A stretch of DNA of 64,000 nucleotides, taken from Formicarius rufipectus. Taxonomy: Eukaryota; Chordata; Aves; Passeriformes; Formicariidae. The stretch is taken from assembly GCA_013399695.1 (NCBI GenBank), contig VXAU01003549.1, positions 953,736 to 1,017,735 of the forward strand. The letters run 5' to 3'. The position numbers and the translations under genes are program-made. Below the pieces are notes generated by a model, which was not told the origin of the DNA, did not search any database, and saw nothing but the letters and a program-made list of their open reading frames with translations. Positions 33,421-45,401 of the stretch are shown here, one piece after another; within the stretch, counting starts at the first letter, position 1, and each line of letters starts with the position of its first letter.

Positions 33421-36400
33421 TGGTGACAAGTCTCATTTTGTTTATTTCACTGAAGGTTGTTGCTATAAAACCATTTCTTTTACGACACTGAAACTTCAGG
33501 GTACACTGCTGCCTATTTCAAAGTGCAAAGCACACAGGATTATCAAGGCAAACAGGAGTGGAAAGCTCAGAATTCAAGATTAACTTTAATAGATTAACTT
33601 AATCGTTGAAATATGCAGTTGGTGATTATCTGTAATGGAGCTATCCAGGATAAACTGAAAAGGCAGGTACAGGGAGGATTTCAATCAAACCACTGGAGAA
33701 TACTGTGTGCCATCCAAATTTAAGTGAAGGAAAGGACATCCAAGAAGGCACTTAATACCAAAATGATAACCTATCATTCATCAGCACTAAAGGTATTGTA
33801 TCTTGGGGATAAAACTCTGCAGCAAAAATACTGTATTTGGTGCAAGTTAAAATTCAGGGGAGTGAATACTGGCTATATAGTTTGCCAATATATTCAAGCT
33901 GGCATGGATAAGCAGCAACCATGCATGATGAAATTTCAGAAAAAATAAAAGCCGACTAACCCTATGTGTTCAGAGCATTGTATTGAACTTGTATCAAAAA
34001 AGACAAGAAGCTTTTCAAGAGACATTCTTTGATTGTATAACCATTCTTAATTTTTTTTTTCCTGTCCTAGACAAACATAAAATAATTCACAAGTATGAAG
34101 TCCGTATGAAGTTATTCTGGAAAGGAATACAATCTGCCAAATCCTACTGTTCCATTCCGCAAATCCTACAAAATCTACTTCTAAAAGCAGTTAACACAGG
34201 TTTCTTCTAGCCAAACAGAAGGCATGGGCTCAACGATAGCTCTGAAAGATTCTTTCAAATGAAAGGATTTTTCTTACCACCTATCTGTTAGTAGAAGCAT
34301 TATGGGCAGAAACACAAAAATTAAGAGACATCATTTGAAAGACACATTTCTAGGTTTCTACACAGTCTGTATTATCCACCATGAAAGTTAGAAAAGCAGT
34401 CTTTAATCCCTGTGGCAGGAGGTGGGAGTCACACAAGAGGGGATGCTCTCATCTCTGGCCCCCTCCTGCCCAGAAGTGCCTGGCCTGCCTGCACAACATT
34501 CTTGTTCCACAGTCTTCAATATTACCCAGCTTCTACCATTGCACGTGAATATATTAATTTACCTCATATTGCCCCTTCTTCAGAATTTGTGAATCAGAGG
34601 TCAGATCACTCTTCCAGAGTTCAGCTCTCAGTTTGAATAGAGCTACTGGGGCGCACACAGCCTTCACTCCTTCCTTCACACAGGCACAGCCCCAAATTCG
34701 CATCCCTCTTTGTGCCTGGCATAAGCAGCTGTTGAAGATTAGGAATACTCTTATCTCTTCTCCACCATTTAGCCTTGCTATGGCTCCACACCCCTGTCAA
34801 CCAACACTGAGGGAACAACCACGGATCAGCCACTTTCCAAACACACCTACCTTTTTCGCATTCTGATAAGGGACATGAAAAATAAACTTCAACCAATTTT
34901 ACAGCCAGAGAAAATGTCCCAGAGAGTAAAGATGCTAACATTCACAGCCCCAGAAGTGGTTATGTAAATTATGTTGCCACTTTATAATTTGGTCTCATAC
35001 TACACACTGCATTTGTCAACACCACGTGGTACTCACCCACTTTCCTTTTTCTAGACCATCCTTTTACTACTTAGCACCATATTCAATGCCATTAAGGTAC
35101 TAACAGCCAGTGTTTGCCTTTAGCATGGTACTGTATAAATAGAGCTAATGAGAACTTTATAAGACGCTTTAGATAAACAAAGTGCCTTTCACATGTTCAC
35201 TAAGTAATGTCAACACAACTTAATCCCCATTCTTCACAGAAGATACAGGGCTGAGTATCCATTTAGATATCCCAATTCCCTTTGCTTCCCTTCCAACTGA
35301 TTAAGTCTGTTATAAGTAGCTGCAGTGAAAAATTCTAACTGGCATGTGCTTTATTAACTGTATTTTGCAGGAATTAATATAATTAGTGTGTTTTTATATA
35401 AGTGATGGCTGAATTACAAAATATTCCATTGGCAAAGTTTTTACCTGAAAGAAAATTTATTTCCAGCAACGCCAGTTCCTCTACAGTCTCAGTGTAACTA
35501 AAGCTCTGAAAGGGACTCAGATGGATAGTTGAGATGTAGATATTAATACCACTATTAGCCACTTGGAAAAGACTAAGTTTGAAATATGGAGCACTGAGAC
35601 ATGACAATATTCTTCAAAGTAACCAGTTAAAGGTTTCCCGCACTTACAGTTCCCTTGGTTGGGAGAATCCTCCTTGTCTCTCTCCACTGGAGTGCCAGCA
35701 CAATCACTGCAGTGCCATCTTTCCAAGAAGTCTTACTGTGCTAGACTATAAATGATTAAGCTGCAGAGGGAAGTGAGACTTTGGCTCACACCTTTGGTAA
35801 CAAAAGCATCAAGGCATACATGTGCCTCTTTGCCCCACAAAAATCTGAGAAAGTTCTCAACAATTAGTCATGTAAATTTAAAGAAACTCTGAACAGGTTT
35901 ATTTTACATGTAAAATAAGGAGCATAATCAGAAGATAGCACATAAAAAAAGTCCCCAAGCAAGATAAAATTCAGAGCCAGATAGGACTGAGCACTTGCAG
36001 GGCTCCAACATGAGTTTCTGTACTGTTGTTTCAGTGGCAGCATGTCCTTTGGATGGAAAGATCTCTCAGGACCCTACCTTGAGGGACCAAGCAGCCCTTC
36101 ACTGTCACTGACAATGTGCTGCTGTATTCAAAGGGCTTTCTCCACCCTCACTGCAGCTCTTACACCAAAAGTCCTGGAAGAATCCCTTTAGTTTTATACT
36201 ATTCAAGGATTGATCCACACCAGGCAAAAACAGCTCGGCATGTAAAATTACATTAAATGTCCTTTGCATCACCTTGTGGAAAACAGGAGAAGCTTTTCAG
36301 TAGTGTGCAGATCACTTTATTTCACTTCGTGTCTCACTACCTTAAGCAGAATAATTAATGACAGTGTCAGTCCATGTCTCTTGTTTTTGTGGGGAAAATA

Positions 36401-39400
36401 TTTTTATGAATGTATGTCCTCTTTACCATCAAAAGAGCTCTTTATTAAAACTCTGTCACTAGTAATATTTGCTTTATATTCTGTGAGTGCTTCGTTATTA
36501 TGTGTTACAGTTCAGTGGGCTTCAAAACCATCAAGTTCAAAGTCAGTAGAACAGGAACTATATGGCAAAGACAGAAAAAATCAGGTATTGACCCATGAGT
36601 GTTTACCTGACTTCTGAAGGGATTTTCAGATTAAAAGTCCAAAGAATCCACTGCCAGGGGAAAAAAGTCAACAGTATCATGAATATCAGAAACAACATTT
36701 TGTAAGGCTCAGTTCTTAATGAAAACAGATGAAGCATGAAGCAGAACTAAACTTTTTGAATAGCTGAAAATAAACCAGCTTGGGTAAGCTGACCAGAAAT
36801 AGTAATTCATAATGGTAATAAATATATTTTTGAGCATAACAAGTAACTAAAGAATTTAATGCATGCTAAAATACACTAAGAATGCAGTATTGCAGTAAGA
36901 AAATGTAAATAACATCTTCATATTACCGTTGACAAAAGAAAAACAAAGAGAAGGTGTCTACTGAAAGGGAGTGAAGGGGATTCTATTTGAAATATTGCAG
37001 TGCTTAAACACCTAAATCTGAAAAACAGTTGTGTTTTAAGGAATATTTTTAGAGAACGAACAATTGAAAATAAATTACATTGGAACTGGAAAAAAAATTC
37101 CTGGTAACAGACAATATTATGTATCAATTTATATTATATATGAAGGTCAAAAAATGCCAACTAACTTTCCCAAGCCAGGGATTGTGAACTTCAATCACTG
37201 AAAAAGCTTGTTTTCAAGGACAGAGATCAGTATACAATTGATTGCCATATTATCCACAACCCAGAGAATTTGGTTGTCTTTGATAACAATAAGCCAGGAA
37301 GATAAAACTTGTACTTTGCTTAAGGTTAAAAAAAAGCCTAGAAATAAATTCTAGCTGATCTTGAAGATACTACTTAAATTAGGCAAAGAAAAATAGCTCT
37401 CACATTGAAATTTAGTTGGAAATGTTCAAACAAAACAAAGAGGGTCCCTTCGTATTTCTGACAACTAGACCATATACAAATGAAAATCAAATACTTTTTC
37501 CTGCCCTATGAATGCTTGTCAAGTGGCTGGGTAAAATCTAGGTTGCTCAGCCTTACCAGGAAAACAGATGTTGCCTCATCTGGTTTGATGTTCATATGGA
37601 TGTTGAAGTCTCTAAGGCTAATAGTACAGTTCCAACAGTAGCTCTGACAGAGTTTCAATGAATACATTTGTGATATATTTCATACACACTGATAGTCTAT
37701 GCACACTTGTAACTACAAACTTTGATCCTTCCCTGGAAGTACAGGAAACACCTGGATAGTCTAATAAACTCCACTGCACAGTTGGCCACTTTCTGCATTG
37801 CAACCAAATTATAACCAGGTCCCAGAAATATGAGATGTGGATCTCCATTTCCTCTGTATCACAGCCATCGATACAATACTTTCCATGCAAAAGTAAGTCC
37901 TTGGGGAGGACAGTGGTGAGAGAAGAAGCTCAAAACAGATGAAAGAGAGCCAGTAAACTCAAATGCATTTCTATATAATATATTTCTCTTCAAGAGAGAG
38001 GATGTTGTCCTTTCTCCCATATGCTTCCTTTGCTGAGCACAGATGTATTATCTGAACCATTTCTGCTCTCCCTGCTCCTTCACTCTTCTTATTCCCAGGC
38101 ATATCACACTTTACACATTTCCTTCAGGTTACCAATCTCAGCTCAGAAATTGTGAGCACAAGATATTTTAACCAGTGGTGACTGTGTCCAATACAGAACA
38201 GCTGGCCTGCCTTGCCTGTGCCACAATACAGTTTTCTTTTCAGTGACTTTGGTTATTGGTCAAAACCAGGACTTCAATACTTAGAGTATAACTTAGAGAG
38301 AAAAACAGTTTAAGGTTTAGGAAAATAATTTCTTTGTATCAATCCTTGATCTCCAGTGATGGACTTCATTATGCTGCTTATTATTAAAGATTTATATTGG
38401 GTTAATATTTTGATACTGGTAGGATGATTTAATACGTCAGCTTCCTGAAAGAATAAATTGCTGTATTTATGATTGTTTGTTATTGCAACCTTAGCATCTA
38501 TCCATTCCATCCTCTTTATCTCTCTGTTTTTTGTATGCTGAGTAGCAAACTTCTCCTTTGATTCCTACTGATATTCCTCAATCCTAAACAAAATAGACAT
38601 ACCCAGTAAGAAAAAGAGGTCTCACCTCAATGCTTTCTCTTGGTTTTGTATGTAAAAACACACATTGTCTAGTTGAGACTTTACGAGTCAGAATCTGTAC
38701 TCATATCTCTAATGAGTGGTTTTCTACTCTGCCAGAGAAGACTAACCAGGGAGTGTTAGGAAAGCAAACAGGAGTAATGCTATGGGAAAACATGCTGAAG
38801 CAAGTTGCATCCTTTACACTCTTGCCATCCAACTCGTCCTCCTTGTAGAAAGTTACGATGCTGACAGACAATTACATTAACCTGATTTCAAAAGCATGCT
38901 TTTTCTTTTGTCATTCTGACTTTACCGCATTCCTTGTCATCCTCGTCTGCCCCAGAGATTGACATGTCAGCTGTTTGCTAAGTGCCACACACAAGTGGCA
39001 TGCTACAGATGTAAGAGCAGATAATGGTCACTAATACGGTAAGCTAAGCTTAACCACACCTAAGCTGCTCATCATAGTGTTACATCTGTCAAAGGTTTTG
39101 CAGTGCCTTACTTGAAAGTGATGTTAGAGCTAATGGATACTCATTGTATGATTATTCCTCCTTTATTTAAGAATGAGCCCTACATTGGCTTTTTTCCAGA
39201 CTTTCAGCATCGCCTGAGGTTCTTAAGACTTTTATGCTCAATGCTGATGGTTTAGTAGTTGTTAGGTCTCAATCCAGGAAATGCACTTGGGGCATGTTTC
39301 CATTCTTCCCTTCTCAAGAATAATTTTGCTTTGCTCAATCAGCACATCTACTGCTTATCTTACAGCATGCATAAATTGGATTGGCAGACGGGTATAGATT

Positions 39401-41149
39401 AAAATTCAACAGGACCTTCATTACATATTCTTCACCTCCAGGTATTCTTGTTAGTTTTCCTTTCTCTTGCTTGCACAGGCTTTAATCCTTTTTGTTGGTG
39501 TTCATTTAAAGCATTTTTATTAAGTTCTCTCTCTCTCCCTTATCTGAGTTGCTAACTTTCTCCTCCTCACTTACTATTTGTGTATTCATTAGGGCAAACC
39601 AAACAAATTCATAAAACAAGTTCTTGTCTCCAAGAAACAAGTGTAGCATCTACAAAAAAGATGCAATTACAGTAGAGTAGCTCTTAACTTCCCACAAACA
39701 GCACTAAAAATAATTTTTACAAAAACCCTGAATAACAAAATGCTTTTTCAAGAAGTTTTCCGGCACACTAAAAAGATTCTATGTACCTAAAAATTCTAAT
39801 CAAAGTAGCAATTAAAAGTCCATTTTTCAAAACTCAATCAAAAATCCAACTTTGTTCTGGAGTAAGTAGATGTAAGTTTGCTTGACAAGTGGGAGAACAA
39901 GACTTGGACTGTGGATTGGTTTAGGAGTTTTTAAGTGCAAATCAGCATGACTGTTCTGTGTTCCCTATCTGTTGCTTTAACATCAGTAAAATTTTACACT
40001 GAAGTCAGTCTGGTCCTCAAATTTTTATTTTTTGACTTGGAACCATTTTGCAAACTTCGATATGAAATGTAATTCCCTTGAAATTTTTATAGAACAAAAA
40101 ATACCATGGTGCAAGATGTGTGCAATAGAAATAGATTATAGTACTACCTCAGAGCAAAGAGGAAAAAATAATTAAAGCTTATAATTTGAAATTATATAAT
40201 AAAGAAATGTTCCTGTATTCCTTTTATCTGAGACTCAAGATATTCAAGCAAACAAATTCTCACAGTTAAATCTGACAGGGTTTCTGCTTTAACAACTATG
40301 CCATTTGATTTAAGGCAGTTTATCAAAGCTGGCTTCAAGTCTTAATTGAACTTGCCATTTCAGTGTAAGAGTTTGCATCCTCTAGCTTGTTTGCTACATG
40401 CTTTCAATACACATGCAAAAGGGAGAGCTAAGCATACTTTACTATTAATGAAAAAATTTTTCTAAATGTACATGACATCCTCACCTCATAACAAGCTACA
40501 AATTTAACACTTTCGTTCTTGTGTTTCTAGTCAATGCTGATTGAATTATGCTTAGAATATATTTTTAATATATTTAGAAACATGGTATTTTTTCTGATCA
40601 AACTGAGGTGTCTCTTCTCTATTCTTATGACTGCCAAGCATTTGATTTACACACAGTTTAATTATTCAGATGTTTATTATGTTCTACATAATGAAATTTG
40701 GACCCTCATATTTTCTTCCTACATGCTCAGTGCAGGCTGCAATTATAGCCACAGATATCTGTTTATTTGATGAATTTTGCTTCTTCTACATAGTTTGATA
40801 AATATGGAAATAAGTCAAAACCTACTTTATATACAGTAATTAAAGTGAAAAATCTAGTCATGATGCAAATCCTTAATTGGACTCCAGGAGAGATATGCAG
40901 AATTTCTCTTTAATAATATGGGATGACTGGGGACAGAAAAACAAAGCACACTAAAATATGGTTTAGAAGCACAATTAATCACAAAATAGAAAACAACCAA
41001 TTTAGCATAGCTCATTCAGTGACTCTCAAGGCTCAGGTAATGTTCTTTTAATCATCTGGCTCTAATATTAAGGTTGTGTCATGTGTAGCTGAAATAAAAC
41101 ACAATATATGTTCCGATCTTTAGCGTGAAACATGTCCTCTGGACTAATT
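33421..41149. other. AT-rich non-coding spacer
   Basis: No gene is recognised in this 7.7-kb stretch. 35180-35260 weakly resembles the 3' half of a reversed MIR (TTAATCCCCATTCTTCACAG) but is too decayed to call. All reading frames are short and without family resemblance. Confidence 0.6.
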
Positions 41150-41460
41150 TGTAAACACAGGCTTTTCACATAAAATGCTTAATCTACTTAATGACGTGTA
41201 AGTGAATGATCAAAGCAATATAAAATGCTTTTTAACTATTATTGTTTAATGTATTAATTCATTAGCGGGAAGAAATCCTCTTGCAGTTCGTTGCAGGGAA
41301 TATGTTTTTGTTGGCTATATATAATTCATTTTGTTTTTTCATTTTATTAAGACAAAGTCGTTATTTTGCCTGATGATGTTCCAAAGCAAAATATACTTGT
41401 TAAGCAGTATTAAATTGATGAATTATAGCACAGAGAAGGTGGGGCTGAGATATAAGTCTC
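41150..41460. promoter_or_regulatory. Candidate conserved regulatory block
   Basis: Repeat-free and dense in homeodomain-type cores (CTTAATCTACTTAATGACG, GTATTAATTCATTAGCGGG, AAATTGATGAATTATAG). The texture is that of a vertebrate developmental enhancer. This was not tested by alignment. Confidence 0.3.
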
Positions 41461-43539
41461 TAGGAAAGAGAAGTCGGTACAGGCTAAAGAAATAAATGTT
41501 TTCTTCCCAAGCTCTGAACATATATTGCTCTAATAAGCTAAAATTAGCCATCACTGTCACTTAATTTGATTGTAAAAATATTATTCTCTATATAGCTTCC
41601 TGTAATACCCCATTAGGGGAATATGATCACACTCTAATCAGAAGGTGTTGGATTTATTGTGCCAGTTTGTTTAAACTACAAATATAATTAATCTCCTCTT
41701 GCACTTCTCCTAAATAAGTAACACCAGAATGACACTTCTGTCTTCAAATGAATTACAGACATTGAGTAGGAGCCAGAGGTCATCCCCCTGCACTGCCATA
41801 ATTATCGAAGCAAATATCTGCTTCAAAACCCAAAGTGTTTTGCTGAGTGCTCAGCCCACCTGACCCAGGGACAGCCAAAGACCGCACCGGAGCTCCGTGC
41901 CTGGGACACAACCAGGAGCACCACCCTTCTGTTACCCAGATGTGCCCACGGGTACAGACCATGACTGCAAGCTTCCATGCTGAGAGCAGCTGAAATTAGA
42001 GAGGCTTGATGTCCAGTATTCAAAATCACTGTTAAAACTCTTTAAGTCAGAGTCCCAACTGTCTGAGAGATAAAAGGAGTCCTATGCAACCTAGTTTCAA
42101 TGTAGTCTTCTCTTGACCACCCTGAGATGACCTGGCACCTCTTCATGCACCTGCCGTAAAATTTAAAGGCTTCAGAAATTCTTTTCTTTGAAGTGTCCTA
42201 ATAATAACAGTCTAACCTTTGATGTTTCTTCCTGTACCACATGCTTGAACTTCTTATAATCTAAAGTGTATAACCTTCAATTGCTACACAGAAACCAGTT
42301 GCACATCTTGAGAACACAACACTGTAAACCTAATGCAAACTGTAGTAATGATGTTTTTATTTCATTTGTATTTAGAGCTTTATTTATATAGTCTCATAAA
42401 CCTAAACACTTAACACACCAATTGGGCACTAACCATCCAAGCTGATTAGCATGGAGCAGAACTCACCCTCTGCAGCCTGGAGACAGAAGAAATAAACTTT
42501 GTGTGAAAATACAGTATTTTAGAGGATCCTTTTACACCAAAAAATCAGAGAAAAAGTCAGCTTCCAATGCTTGAGATCCCAATTCAGAGAATACATTTTG
42601 AATATATAAAAATTACCAGACCCTGAAGAAGTCAGGAAAAGTTATTTTTAAGATACCATTCTTAGCTTGATCATTACCTCAGGTCTCTCTAAGTTTTTAC
42701 AGAGCCCTCTGAGAATGTCTGTCCAGCTCTGTTTTATGTTACTTCACAGATTTTTAATATTCAATAGTATTTATCCTGTGCAAATGTTTAGATCTAAAAA
42801 GAATTGTTTCTAGTCTCTATTTTTAACTTTTACATCAGGGATGAATTTTATCCAAGATGTATCATTTATATAGCTCTGGGGAGAGAGAAAACACATCCTC
42901 TCCCTGTAGCTTCAGTCCTGCAAAGGCTCATGAGCATGCTGAACTTCCCTTGCTTTAAGCCATCCTGCTGAAATTGTGAGCATCTGCAGGGTGCCGCTCC
43001 AGTTTTTCAATTCTTACCTTTCCTGTTAATCACTCTTTTGGGTGGTCATTTTCAGCTGATTATTTTTCACATTATGATTTCCCAAAACTTCAGGACATTA
43101 GATCCAAATCTTGCCCTTTAATGGGAATGGTTTTTTTAGGATTACCTTTGAGAAAAGTGAACTTTGAGGAGGAAATCATTTAAGCAGCAACTATTTATCA
43201 CATTTTTGTTTTGTCCAGTTATTCAGAAGAACGGAAAGGTGTTTTTTTCTTCATAAATAAGGTTAAGCTGAACATTTACAAAGAAACAATCATCACTGAA
43301 AAGTCCTTTTCAGCAAACAAGGAAAAACAGTTCAGCCCAAACTGCCCACATGCAAAAGGAAGGAGAATACCTGAAACCTACAATTTCAGTTCTGTTATGT
43401 TTGCAGGGGATCCATAGTGAGCACAGTTCAGCTGACCAAAGTTCAAACCCTTTGGCTCCAACTGCACAATTAGAATCCAAGGCTGTAAATTATCAACATG
43501 AAAACAGCTCCAATTACACTCATGTAGTTGGTCAAATAG
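41461..43539. other. Non-coding spacer
   Basis: 41840-41990 is a small GC-richer patch with a few CpGs, but no gene is seen. Confidence 0.55.
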
Positions 43540-44095
43540 GTACAACAGAATATGGAAAGGTCTGGAGAGGATAGCAAATATGAACAAAACTCAGCAACAG
43601 CCTCCCGGCATGGCAAGGTTAAATATATTAAGTCTCCTGGAACTGGGAAAAAAGTACTATTTAAATGACAGATGGAGACATTGTAAAGTTCCATACTATC
43701 GAGAATGATGGGATCAGGATATATGAGAAAGGATTGATCGGTCTCTAGGAGAGTTGAGAGGCCACCAAATGAAACTTGTAAATGTCAAGTTCAGAAGAAA
43801 AACAAGGTATTCTTGATACACAGTGCATAGTTAAGTCTTTTCACTGGAAGACACCGGGACTGCAAAAAATCTGTATGAATTTGAATAGCATCTGGAGATA
43901 TTAACAGAAAAGAGACTCAACAGGGCCAGTGAACAGAAACACAGCATCTCTACAGGAGAAAATGACACAAGAGCTTAGAGTGCAATTCTAAAAAGTATTG
44001 TTCTTACATTCTTCCCTAGGCAATAGTCAAGCACAAGATATTGGGCTGGATGGACCTTTAGCCTGGTCCAGTGCAGACACTTCTGCAATTTGAAG
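43540..44095 (+). mobile_element. Ancient CR1-like LINE 3' end
   Basis: The order of blocks follows the old CR1/L3-like 3' end known from turtles and other sauropsids. GGAAAGGTCTGGAGAGGAT comes first, then a decayed middle, then GAGGCCACCAAATGAAAC at about 43760. CACAGTGCATAGTTAAG and a stretch ending in AACAGGGCC follow. The signature ATTGGGCTGGATGGACC with TAGCCTGGTCCAGT closes it at about 44039-44076. In the family this is the CTGGGCTAGATGGACC...CTGACCCAGT terminus. It is heavily mutated, consistent with an insertion predating modern birds. Confidence 0.7.
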
Positions 44096-45326
44096 CAAAC
44101 TGTATAGCTGCCTGGCACATTTCAATCTCTTCAACAATAAGGCAATAGATGCAGCCTCAATGAGAATGAGACAAATTGAAGAAATGCCATACTGATGTGC
44201 ACAGAGAAATTTGGCATTGGATTTCTCAAAGTCAATATTAGGATATCATGATGGAACCAGACAACCTAAAGACATAGTTCAAAATCCTCTGACAGGTTAA
44301 AACCCACCTGAAGGCAAAAAGAGAGGTGGTAAACATCATGTTATTCATATTATTTTGTCACATTTGTCTGACTTTTAATGCACTAAGTAGACTCTTAAAT
44401 TAGTATTTCTAAAGCACAGTAAAAACATCAGGATTTGGCTGTAGAGTACATACTTTTGACCCAGCCTCCAAAGCATGTTTCAGGTTTGTTGCATTTTATT
44501 TTCACTGATGATGTGTTTCTAGTGTTGGGGGCTCACAGATCTGTGTGGTGTTGTAGACACCATTTCACATAATAAAGACATTAGCACCTCCTTGGTTTCT
44601 AAAAAGGTATCTCTCCAGCCTAAAACTACTTTTGGCTCTGTATTGTTTCACAAGCTCTTTTCTTATGTGCCACCCCCTATAATTCTAGGTATTTTTCAGT
44701 CTGACTGCTTTTTAAGTATCTCCTTCCATTATGTAAAGTAGTTTCTTTTTAGATTCTACATTGTAGAGCCATTCAAAGTGAACAAAATTTTTTCAATCTC
44801 ATTTTTCATTATCACATTGCACTTAAACCATTTCTTATGGGAACTTAATAATGTTCTGTAGTTGATTAGACTTAAAAAGGTCTACATTCTTCTTTCAAAT
44901 ATGTACAAAGAGCTCCTATTGACTGACTTCAATTAACTGAATTTATTTCAATTCAACAGTCTAAATTAATTCTTCATCTAACTACAGAAGTCTAGTGAGC
45001 CAAATATTGGGTGACAGCTGAATTTCACATCCAGACCCAAAGCAATATTTCAATGTTGTCCATTACACAGATGAACAAAAGGAGAATACTCAACACTGAA
45101 AATTAAGTGAAAGACATACCATGACCTATACAGAAGTTTAGATTGGATTACGTTGGTCCTGACATCTTAACTACAAAAATTCTACTTCTAGACCCAGTGA
45201 TTACCACTGTGAAGTCCTATAGCGGAGTCATGTCAACAATAAGTCTCCCCTAGGCTTCAGCAGAGGTCAGGGTTTCCCTACACATCTGCAGAATAATAGG
45301 ATTGTGTTTATTTAAAGACACTCAAA
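44096..45326. other. AT-rich non-coding spacer
   Basis: No gene or repeat is recognised. Confidence 0.6.
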
Positions 45327-45401
45327 AATAAAAATAAAGCCATTAGGAAGATTTCATAGAGCAAAGAAGCAGAGCAGGAAAAAAAAAAAAAAAAAAAAAA
45401 A
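45327..45401 (+). repeat. A23 tract downstream of AATAAA signals
   Basis: A run of 23 A at 45379-45401 lies 41 bp after two overlapping AATAAA hexamers (45327-45332 and 45333-45338). This layout is that of a polyadenylated mRNA 3' end copied into DNA. The sequence upstream is not recognised as any gene, so a chance homopolymer next to AT-rich sequence is equally possible. Confidence 0.5.

Noticed and set aside
35180..35260. Possible reversed MIR 3' half
   Set aside because: Only TTAATCCCCATTCTTCACAG resembles the family, and the adjoining blocks are missing.
45050..45095. CATTACACAGATGAACAAAAGG, MIR-like
   Set aside because: Too short and lacking the following GAAACTGAGGC block.
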